This document shows positions 1 through 7,819 of a stretch of DNA of 64,000 nt, in pieces. Origin of the DNA: Tritrichomonas musculus (Eukaryota > Parabasalia > Tritrichomonadida > Tritrichomonadidae); contig JAPFFF010000015.1 of assembly GCA_039105265.1 (NCBI GenBank), forward strand, positions 2,542,001-2,606,000, written 5' to 3'. How positions within the stretch are numbered: the first letter of the stretch is position 1; each line of letters opens with the position of its first letter. Both the position numbers and the translations under genes were made by a program. The notes beneath the pieces were generated by a model. The model saw nothing but the letters and a program-made list of their open reading frames with translations, had not been told where the DNA came from and did not search any database.

Positions 1-46
1 AGATTACAAAAATAATACTTGTTATTTCCATATATTTATTTTTAAG

Positions 47-326
47 AAATATCTATCAGCAGTGGAAATATCACTTTTGAATTTTCACAAGGTTCGTTCG
101 ATTTTGAACCTTTCGAAAAAAGTAAAAATATAAGATTTTCTGGTATTTTTATTATTTATTTTATATATTATTTATTTATAAAACATTATTTTTGACCAAC
201 ATTGATCAAAAATAGAGATATTTTTAATTCAAATTTCACAAATTTTTTGTTTGATATTTCGTTTCAAAAAAATCGAACGAACCTTGTGAAAATTCAAAAG
301 TGATATTTCCACTGCTGATAGATATT
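47..326. repeat. MITE-like inverted-repeat element
   Basis: About 58 bp at 47-104 recurs in inverted orientation at 268-326, nearly without mismatch, around an AT-rich spacer of about 160 bp with no open frame. The outer part reads ATATCTATCAGCAGTGG. This is the form of a small non-autonomous DNA transposon. The terminal bases differ by a one-base indel and I could not fix a target duplication, so the family is unknown. The sequence ATATCACTTTT in the arm resembles the subterminal motif of the large element at 12158-23146, but the shared string is too short to prove kinship. Confidence 0.6.
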
Positions 327-470
327 TTAAAAAACTGAGTAATAATTTATATTTAGTATTAAGTATAAACAATATTTATTTATTTTTTTAATAAATCCAT
401 TAGATATTTTATTTTTCATTCAATTTTCTGCCAAAATCCTATCGTTGTATCCCCTATGTCAAGGCCTGAT

Positions 471-654
471 ATAAAGTAAGATTCAAAAAGCTTGTAACTT
501 TTTCAATACGTAAAGGTCAAAATTATTCTTTTTAAAGGTCAGTAAGTCCCAAGTAGAAATCTTGCAAGATTTTCAGAGAAACATTGAAAAAAATTGAATT
601 CTGTCCCAAGCTTTTGAATCCAACTTTATTTAAACAATCCAACTTTATTTAAAC
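471..654. repeat. Short imperfect inverted repeat plus a 19-bp tandem duplication
   Basis: Bases 471-494 and 607-629 are imperfect inverted copies of each other (core GATTCAAAAGCTTG), enclosing about 110 bp without a gene. The right copy overlaps a 19-bp unit (AATCCAACTTTATTTAAAC) repeated head to tail at 617-635 and 636-654. It could be a degraded MITE or a chance palindrome. Confidence 0.35.
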
Positions 655-1970
655 AATCCTTACATTGAATCATTTATCATTGTTGCCAACTGAAAATCAC
701 ACTTAAATAATTGAAAGCCACTCAAATACTAAAAATTTTGAAAAGACAGATGAGTTTAATTTTGGATAAAGAATTTATGCTTCTAAATAGTTTGCTTTAT
801 GCTTCTTTGTATGAAAATAGTTATCATCATATTAAAAGCAATGATTTTGATTATGTTTTTCATCATATAAATTAAAGTTTGCCAGAGATATAATAGTTGA
901 TTTTGATGAAGAATCCGTGGCTGGAAAGCATCTTCATAAATACTAAATAAATAAATAAACAACAATAGAATTCATTGAGTTTTTATTATCAAAATTTTTT
1001 CACATTCTTTCACTGTTCAAGAAATGAAGGCAATATTTTAAAAATATTATAAAAAAAGCAATAAAGAAAAGATGATTGGTTGTTTGCCTCTTAAATGCTG
1101 AATCAGCAATTGAATGTATTAGAGTTTGCTATGATTAGAATATTTTTTTTTTTGATTTATTATTCAAAAGTAATGCAAACCAAGTTGGGTGAATTAATGG
1201 AAAACATCATTTTCACACTTGATTGTGAATTAGTTATTCATCATGCTTATTTTCAATCAATACTTTCAATTGAAAGTTTAATTTCAAAGAAAAAACTTGA
1301 TTTTTAACTTAATAGCTACTTAAAAAAGTATTAAATAAAGTTCAAGGGAAGACAATTCTTATTATCACAATAAAAAGATCATTGAAAGAAAATGGTTATA
1401 AAATGCTAGTTTTATTGTTATGATCTGATTTTAAATCTATGTTATTAATTTTATTACGAAAAAAAGAAATAAGGTAAAAAATGATAAAAAAGAGAGATTT
1501 CTAATTTACATCAAAAATGATATATAATTGTTTTCAAACTTAATATAATTCCAAATGAAGATCTAAATACTCTTGAAAAGCTATTTCAAAAAAAAGAGAG
1601 ATTGAATCATTTGAAAATGACAAAACAAAAAACTTTACAAAAAAAAAATATTTGTTCTGTAATATTTTGAAATGATGTCAAATGATTCTATTATTCTGAT
1701 CAAGATTTTAGATTCTTCAATTAATTTCAATTTGTGAGATTCGCAACTTGTGGATTTATGAGTTTATTATAAAAATATTTCAAAGTTATCATATCTAAAG
1801 TATTTCAAGTGATGAAAAAAAACTTTAAAATATAATTGTAAAATCATAATTCCCGAAAATATTTCCTTTATACGTTTAATTGATGATTTTTAGATCGATC
1901 AAATTTTAACAGTATATGGTCAATATTTTCAATAAATGAAAATTTTTAAAATCACGAATTAGAATAAAGA
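655..1970. other. Gene-poor stretch, possibly with decayed coding DNA
   Basis: No convincing gene lies here. A 70-codon ATG frame at 1095-1307 (+) has protein-like composition and is followed downstream by scattered short frames, which would fit a decayed gene of unknown family. I recognise no domain in it. A 60-codon frame at 783-965 (-) looks like AT-rich noise. Everything else is A/T-rich spacer upstream of the gene at 1971. Confidence 0.3.
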
Positions 1971-3125
1971 ATGAAATCAGAGGAAGATTATTCTACAAAT
2001 GATGGTATTTCTTCATCAAGTAATTTCGCTAAAAGAAAGGTTAAGAAACATAAAAAAAGAAAAACACCAAAGAAAGGATCATCTTCAAAAAAACCAATGA
2101 CTAAAATTAATCTTGATCAATTCATTTCTTCAGATGCTGCATACAACGAAAAAGGAGTTTCAGATGAAAATTTTAGAGATGATAATTCTTATTACCAATA
2201 TAATGAAAATGGAGATTATATGAATTATGGAAGGTTTGAAAAAAATAATGATTATTATGATGACCAGTTTTATAATGCAGAAAAAGGATATGATTTTACA
2301 GTTGAAGAACTTTTTGAAGAAATGGTATGTAAAGTTGGCGATTATTTTCAAGATGCTACCAATGATCTAATTGATAATTTCTGTTGTGATCTTCTCTATT
2401 TGCTTGATGATAATAGATACATAGAAGAATGCGTCGATTCTTTTTGTGATGAAATAATTAATGAAGTGAAAATAATTTTTGATGAAGTGAAAGAAAATGA
2501 ATTTCCACAGAATGATTTTAATGAAGATGATGCTGATTTGATTTTTGAGCCGTTTTCAGATCCATTTTTTGCAGCTTTTCTTGATGCTTTTGATTTTTCA
2601 AATATGCCAATTAAACCGACTTCTAATAAAATTAGAAAGATTAGGACTAAAGTTTCTAGTATAGCACGAGTAACAAAAGAAAAGCTTGAAAATTCGTATT
2701 TTAATATGACATTACAGCTTAATGAAATTGATGAAATTCAAAATTCAATTAATCGTATTCTTATTCAAAATGATGCAAATATTATTACATATGAAGGTTT
2801 AAAAAAGCAAAATTATAAATATTTATGTCAATTAAATCTGCTTGAAACTCAAATTGAATTAATTGGGCTCAAAACAAATTTTTATTCACATTCATCTCCT
2901 CAGGGTAAAATTGATATAAATTCTGTTTCTAGAGAAGATGTAAATGCAAGCATCCAAGTTTTGTCGAAAGATATTCAATTTTATTTAAATGATCAAACTT
3001 CATTAAAAAAAATTATTTCTGATAAGCAAATTCAATTGAAGAAATATAGAAATGATGTTCAAGAAATGCATAATGATTTCTATTTTATTAATGGAATGAT
3101 GAATAATTTCTTGAAAATGAGTTAA
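1971..3125 (+). CDS. Hypothetical acidic protein with basic N-terminus and C-terminal coiled coil
   Basis: This 384-residue protein is not one I recognise. It opens with a Ser-rich segment and a strongly basic stretch at about residues 20-45 (runs such as KRKVKKHKKRK), which could be a nuclear localisation signal. A Tyr/Asn/Asp-rich low-complexity part follows at about 50-110, then an acidic helical segment at 110-210. From about 225 to 384 it is rich in heptad-like Leu/Ile and Gln/Asn/Lys, as in a coiled coil. There is no signal peptide or membrane segment. The ATG follows an in-frame AT-rich leader and is the first one available. The next gene starts 272 bp downstream on the same strand. 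Reality as a gene is likely; function unknown. Confidence 0.8.
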   Translation: MKSEEDYSTNDGISSSSNFAKRKVKKHKKRKTPKKGSSSKKPMTKINLDQFISSDAAYNEKGVSDENFRDDNSYYQYNENGDYMNYGRFEKNNDYYDDQFYNAEKGYDFTVEELFEEMVCKVGDYFQDATNDLIDNFCCDLLYLLDDNRYIEECVDSFCDEIINEVKIIFDEVKENEFPQNDFNEDDADLIFEPFSDPFFAAFLDAFDFSNMPIKPTSNKIRKIRTKVSSIARVTKEKLENSYFNMTLQLNEIDEIQNSINRILIQNDANIITYEGLKKQNYKYLCQLNLLETQIELIGLKTNFYSHSSPQGKIDINSVSREDVNASIQVLSKDIQFYLNDQTSLKKIISDKQIQLKKYRNDVQEMHNDFYFINGMMNNFLKMS

Positions 3126-3397
3126 ATTTATTCCTATATCTTTTAAATATTGTTATTATGGCCTAATTACGAAATCATTATTAACTTGTTTTTTTTACTG
3201 TATAGATATTCCGGAAATTACCTATAATCATGATAATGATTCGATTGAATGGTCAAAATTGTTTTTATATATAAAATATTTATGTATTCGACTAATTTTC
3301 AAAAAATCTTTTAATGTTATTATTAATTTAATAAGTTAAATGTGCAAAATTCTATAGGATTTTCTCATAGAAAAAGTTTCTTATTGTAAAACTTGAA

Positions 3398-4813
3398 ATG
3401 CAATCATTCTCGTTACCATTGTCCAATTTTAAACAATTAAATTTCAATAATTATGTGCGTGATTTCGATTTCATATATGATCATGAAACTTTTTCGTGCA
3501 ATAAAATTATAGCTGATTTTTTATCGCCAATTATCAACCAAATTCATCGTACCGATCCAACACTAGATCATTTTGAAATTCCAAATGATAAGCATTATCC
3601 TCCATCTCTTTTTAAATTAATTATTGATAGCGCTGAATTAAAAGATATTCAAATTACAAAAGAAAATGCTGAAGCCTTAAAATATTTTTATAGCAAGCTT
3701 GGAAACAAAGATTTTGACAAATTTGTTTTGTGTAATGAAACTCCTGTTATAAATAAAGATTCAGTTTTTAACTTGCTTTATATAAAAATGAAATTAGGGG
3801 TGTCTGTCAATCAAGAAGTAGAGTTTATCGCTTCTCATCTTTATGAGCTTGATGATAAAATGGAAACAGAAACAGAAAATGGTAATCTAACTGTTGACAT
3901 TCTTCGAATGATATTTGGTTCATCCCATATTAAAATCAAAAATGAAGATTGGTTATTCAATTATATCATGAAGTGGACAAATAAAAAAAGTTCAGAATTT
4001 ATTTGCCTCTTCGAATATGTTAAGTTCAGATGTCTGTCCGAAAAATCTGTAAAAACTTTTTTCAAGAGCGTTCCACTTGATGAATTAAATCAATCTGTTT
4101 ACGATGCAATTATCGATTTAACGATGAATGGAAAACAAAGTAATCCATCAAATTCTAGTCGGTATAAAGATCCTGAAAGTGATGCTAAAAAGAAGAAAGA
4201 AGAAGAGAAAAAGAAGGAAGAAGCTAAAAATAAAAAAGATGAAGATAAAAATGAAAACAGAGGATCAATTCAGAGGATCTTTAATTTCGATGGACATCAT
4301 CCATTAAGTGGAATTTTCTCATTCTTAACGCAAACTGTCTCAAATGGTCAAAATATTGCAACAGCTGGCATAGTTGATATAACTTCATCTAGTATTAATT
4401 CAACAAGTAATAATTCTGATCTGAAGCATTTGGTTGATTTTAATTCGTCAACGTACTTTATTTCAAATAATGAGCCAAATCAATGGATTACTTTTGATTT
4501 TAAAGAAAGAAGAGTTTTACCTCGATTTTATACGCTCGTTACTCATGATAGACCTAGGGGTAGTGACCATATGAAAAGTTGGGCTGTTGAAGTTTCAGAT
4601 GATAACGTTCATTATACAGTTATTACAGCTGAACAAAATAATACTACATTAAATAATCGAAGCAATCTTGCTGTTTTTCGCGTAGCTAATCCTACTCGTC
4701 ATGGTAGATATGTTAGAATAAGGCAAACAGGTCCAAATTGGTGGAACTCAGACATTCTTGCCTTAGCTCAAGTTGAGTTATTTGGAATTCTTGTTGAAGC
4801 AGACCAAGTGTAA
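3398..4813 (+). CDS. BTB-like protein with C-terminal F5/8 type C (discoidin) domain
   Basis: The 471-residue product has an N-terminal BTB/POZ-like half: about residues 20-100 carry a DFIYDHETFSCNKIIADFLS-type opening, followed by a BACK-like helical part to about 245. A Lys/Glu low-complexity linker at about 260-285 leads to a discoidin-type domain at about 310-465, visible as WITFDFKERRVLPRFYTL, SWAVEVSDD and the closing YVRIRQTG...ALAQVELFG. With no signal peptide, the discoidin domain would sit inside the cell, unlike secreted animal versions. This architecture is, to my knowledge, expanded in trichomonads; the cellular role (perhaps a Cullin adaptor binding a glycan or other ligand) is inference. 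It lies 151 bp before the ALG1-like gene on the same strand. Confidence 0.8.
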   Translation: MQSFSLPLSNFKQLNFNNYVRDFDFIYDHETFSCNKIIADFLSPIINQIHRTDPTLDHFEIPNDKHYPPSLFKLIIDSAELKDIQITKENAEALKYFYSKLGNKDFDKFVLCNETPVINKDSVFNLLYIKMKLGVSVNQEVEFIASHLYELDDKMETETENGNLTVDILRMIFGSSHIKIKNEDWLFNYIMKWTNKKSSEFICLFEYVKFRCLSEKSVKTFFKSVPLDELNQSVYDAIIDLTMNGKQSNPSNSSRYKDPESDAKKKKEEEKKKEEAKNKKDEDKNENRGSIQRIFNFDGHHPLSGIFSFLTQTVSNGQNIATAGIVDITSSSINSTSNNSDLKHLVDFNSSTYFISNNEPNQWITFDFKERRVLPRFYTLVTHDRPRGSDHMKSWAVEVSDDNVHYTVITAEQNNTTLNNRSNLAVFRVANPTRHGRYVRIRQTGPNWWNSDILALAQVELFGILVEADQV

Positions 4814-4964
4814 ATTAAGTTTCTTTCGCATGCTCATATATTGAATTTTTTTTATTGTATTTTGGATATATATATTGTTATCTAAATTGAGCAAAGTTAA
4901 TTTGCATTTTAAAATTTTGTAAACTTTTTGAATGATTTTCATACAAAAATTTGAATACAAATAA

Positions 4965-6161
4965 ATGCCTTCACTCTTAATTTTCTCGTCTTATGATATT
5001 GGGCAAAATTACAGACTACTCCGTCATGCAAAATCTTTCTCATCTTTAAAGGATTCCCACGTTACTATATTTGCGCCTGATGTATCAAGTTTGCCAAAAG
5101 AGATTGAAAAATCAGAAAACATTAATTTTGTTTACTTATACATCTGGCATTTTCCATATTTTATAGATTTTGTTGTTTTTCCACTTCAATATTTAATAAT
5201 TCAATTCCAATGTTTTTTACTTTACTTAAAATCATTATTTTCCTATGATTTCGTAATGTCAACGCCATGGCCAATGTTCGATTCTATTTTTAGTCTCTCA
5301 CTTTCACGTATGTTTAAAGCCAAATTAATATTTGATATTTCTTATTTTCGATTTACCGATAAAAAGAGAGCCCTAATTGCGCGCAAAATGGAAAAAAAAG
5401 TTAATAAGATTGCTGATTACCGCATTTGTTCAACACGTGCGATACAAGTTTTTCTCAAATTACTTAATTTACAATCTTCCATAATTCATGATCCGCCAGG
5501 AGCACAATTTCATTCGAACAAAGTTATTAAAAAAGAAGTTTTTTCTTTTCTTGGTGTTTCTGAGCGTTTACTTATAGCTGTTTTAATGCCTTCATATGAT
5601 TCGCAATATCTAAATACAATATTAGAAGACTGTTCAAAATTGAACCAACAATCTGTCAAAGCAGCATTCATTATATTTGGAAGTCCCAAGATACAAAAAG
5701 AAGTCGAATCAGTCATAAATAATAATTCACAGTCTCCTCAATCAAATAATTCAGATTTTCCCTCAAAATTGATAATGAAGAATTCGTCACTTCATTTCAT
5801 CCCATTAAACACTGATGCTTATGCAAATGTCTTAAGTTGTTGTGATCTTGGAATATTATTAAGTGGGACCCGATACGGTTTTGACTACTCGCCTGAATTA
5901 ACAGAAATAGTAGCCTGTGGAATTCCAACGATCGTTGGAAAAGGAGGCTGCATGACTGAAGTGATTGAAAATGGAAAGAATGGCTTCATTTATGAGTCAA
6001 AAGAGAAGCTCTACGAAATTTTGTCATCGATTCTTGTCAAGAAAACTGTAAATTTGGAATCACTGAAAGAATCGATGAAAATTCACAGCTCAAACTGGGA
6101 ATCTGAATGGAAAGACTTCTTTGTTCCATTGTTAGAAAACAGCAAATCCAAAAAAGACTAA
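4965..6161 (+). CDS. ALG1: ALG1-like beta-1,4-mannosyltransferase (GT33 type)
   Basis: The 398-residue protein looks like the enzyme that adds the first mannose to dolichol-PP-GlcNAc2 on the cytosolic face of the ER, an early step of N-glycan precursor synthesis. Seen: an N-terminal GT-B half starting LLIFSSYDIGQNYRLLRHA, hydrophobic segments at about 62-90 that fit the ER-membrane association of ALG1, a DPPGAQFH element near 175 matching the family's conserved DxPP, and a C-terminal GT-B half with CCDLGILLS, a Glu-rich SPELTEIVACGIPTIV segment and ENGKNGFIY near 285-345. Length is somewhat below the animal and yeast enzymes (about 450). Another GT-B glycosyltransferase is the main alternative. 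The start is the first ATG. It reads towards the papain-like gene on the other strand. Confidence 0.7.
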   Translation: MPSLLIFSSYDIGQNYRLLRHAKSFSSLKDSHVTIFAPDVSSLPKEIEKSENINFVYLYIWHFPYFIDFVVFPLQYLIIQFQCFLLYLKSLFSYDFVMSTPWPMFDSIFSLSLSRMFKAKLIFDISYFRFTDKKRALIARKMEKKVNKIADYRICSTRAIQVFLKLLNLQSSIIHDPPGAQFHSNKVIKKEVFSFLGVSERLLIAVLMPSYDSQYLNTILEDCSKLNQQSVKAAFIIFGSPKIQKEVESVINNNSQSPQSNNSDFPSKLIMKNSSLHFIPLNTDAYANVLSCCDLGILLSGTRYGFDYSPELTEIVACGIPTIVGKGGCMTEVIENGKNGFIYESKEKLYEILSSILVKKTVNLESLKESMKIHSSNWESEWKDFFVPLLENSKSKKD

Positions 6162-6680
6162 TTTTTATAGATAAATAAACATTTCTGTCATTTTTACTAA
6201 TCTGATTTTTATTGTATTAATTGCCATGCTTCCTTTCTATCATTAGTTTAATAGCATGAAGGGAATCATTAAATATACGTTTACAAACGATTTATCATCA
6301 GTTATAAAAGCAAATTTGATTTACAATATCAAGTTGTATCATCATATGACCAGCACATTCAATCATGATGTTAATGCGAATACAATATCAAATGTTTTTA
6401 AAAAAAGAAGAATTTGATAATTCTATAAAAAGCACGATTTGCACTCATCGCATAGAAGTGCAAATAAAAATGTTGCTGATTCAATAATCAGCAAAACAGC
6501 TGTGAACAAAAAAAAAAAAAAAAAAAAAAGTCGACACAGCTTTTGCCGTATTGATTCGTTTACATTCAATTTTAGAAAACACTTATAAGTATTCAAATTG
6601 CTTGATAAAACTATTTTTTATTTATAACAAAAACAATACTATTCAAGTTCACTTTAATTACAACATTAACAATGCAATTA
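6162..6680. other. Convergent intergenic region with two stem-loops and a poly-A tract
   Basis: This 519-bp gap separates the 3' ends of two converging genes. It holds two adjacent perfect 9-bp stems: ATTTGCACT at 6437-6445 with AGTGCAAAT at 6457-6465, and TTGCTGATT at 6473-6481 with AATCAGCAA at 6486-6494 around a 4-base loop. An A-run of about 22 follows near 6508-6530. The hairpins may be 3'-end or small-RNA structures, but nothing else supports a gene. Confidence 0.4.
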
Positions 6681-7415
6681 TTAGTCAACAAATTTCTGAA
6701 CTTCGAAAGCAAAAATGTTTGACTCGATAAGAGCGTCGTTGTATCCTGCTCTGATGTAGTTAACTCCCCACTTTTCATTGTATGTGATCCAAAAAAGATC
6801 CTCTTTTTCATACCAGCCGATAATTTCAACCGACTGATTTGCTTCATAATTTCTATCGTCGTTCTCATTTTTTAAGAAATCAGTAACCGTCGCTGATACT
6901 GGCCCATTCAAATATATTTCTCTCTGGATTTGAATAATGTCGGTCAAAATTATTCCTGATTCGTGTGAAATTCTGTAGAATTGAATGTCACTTTTTCTGT
7001 ACTTGGAGCAAAATGATGAGTTGTAATTGTAAATCGACTGCCAAGGTAGATCTTCGTCTGAGGGTGAGCCATATTGTTCGAGAAAATACATTAAACTTTG
7101 TGTATTTCCTCTTTCGCAGCCAAGATTTAATGGATCACAAGCGGATAAATACTGATATGATAATTTGAAGGGTTTGCTCTTTTTTCGGCATATACGATGA
7201 CTCATTGTTAAAAATAATCCTTGTGCATAATCGCCTAGGCATGTTCTGTTGCCAGGATGAAAATTACAAAAAGGTAATTCATCGAAAAAATTATATTGTG
7301 ATGGAATTTGGTACTCTAATAGGTTTTTAATTGGCTGAATTTTCTTTCTTTTTGGGAATTCTGCTGATAGTCTAAAAAAATAAGCGAGAAATATAAGAAA
7401 TAAATTATATTTCAT
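6681..7415 (-). CDS. Papain-family (C1, cathepsin B-like) protein lacking catalytic Cys and His
   Basis: The 244-residue product starts with a signal peptide (residues 1-18, MKYNLFLIFLAYFFRLSA) and keeps the C1 peptidase scaffold: the Cys-rich start of the catalytic segment (C59), LSYQYLSAC, GCERGN (family GCxGG), a conserved NGPV at 170-173, and the end segment VEIIGWYEK...FWITYNEKWG. The catalytic CysTrpAla is replaced by D62-Y63-A64, and the active-site His before VEIIGW is Q194; the third residue, N213, remains. It therefore cannot work as a cysteine protease by the usual mechanism. Catalytically dead papain-fold proteins are known, for example TINAG, where they act as binding proteins. 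The propeptide is very short. A secreted or lysosomal binding protein or inhibitor decoy is an inference. The frame is intact, so this is a pseudoenzyme and not a pseudogene. Confidence 0.8.
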   Translation of the reverse strand: MKYNLFLIFLAYFFRLSAEFPKRKKIQPIKNLLEYQIPSQYNFFDELPFCNFHPGNRTCLGDYAQGLFLTMSHRICRKKSKPFKLSYQYLSACDPLNLGCERGNTQSLMYFLEQYGSPSDEDLPWQSIYNYNSSFCSKYRKSDIQFYRISHESGIILTDIIQIQREIYLNGPVSATVTDFLKNENDDRNYEANQSVEIIGWYEKEDLFWITYNEKWGVNYIRAGYNDALIESNIFAFEVQKFVD

Positions 7416-7819
7416 TCATAAATTTTGAGAAATGTGATATGAAAAAGATTTTGGATAAAAGATTTTAGTGTTTCCTCTAATAAAAGTAGTTTTAAATTAG
7501 AATAATCGATAAGAAAAAGTTGAATATATGATATTTAAATAAATTCCTCAAAAAAAAATTCAAATAAAAATTCCATATCAAATGAATATTTAAAAAATGT
7601 CTACAATAAAAGATTTGAAATTCTTAAAAAACTATAACTATTATTTCCATCAACTGCATTTTTTATATCACAGAAAAAAAAAAAAAAAAATAAGAGAATT
7701 GAACAAATTATAATCTTAAATTTGAACAAAAAAAAAAAAAAATGTAGAAAATTACTCATAATAAACAAATATTTATATAAACAAATACAAAAATATAAAC
7801 TTTTTTTTTTTTTTTTTTT
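7416..7819. other. Intergenic A/T-tract region
   Basis: This gap lies between the start of the papain-like gene and the stop of the pseudokinase gene, both on the minus strand. It holds several long homopolymer runs (A-runs near 7672-7690 and 7728-7741, a T-run of about 22 at 7801-7820) and no supported gene. The promoter of the papain-like gene should lie at its left end. Confidence 0.5.

Noticed and set aside
47-330. tRNA-like GGTTCG...GAACC in the first repeat
   Set aside because: No acceptor stem, anticodon arm or CCA-ready geometry; the string is part of the inverted repeat arm.
6611-6868. 85-codon minus-strand frame overlapping the papain-like gene
   Set aside because: It is a shadow frame; the papain-fold motifs are in the longer frame with a signal peptide.
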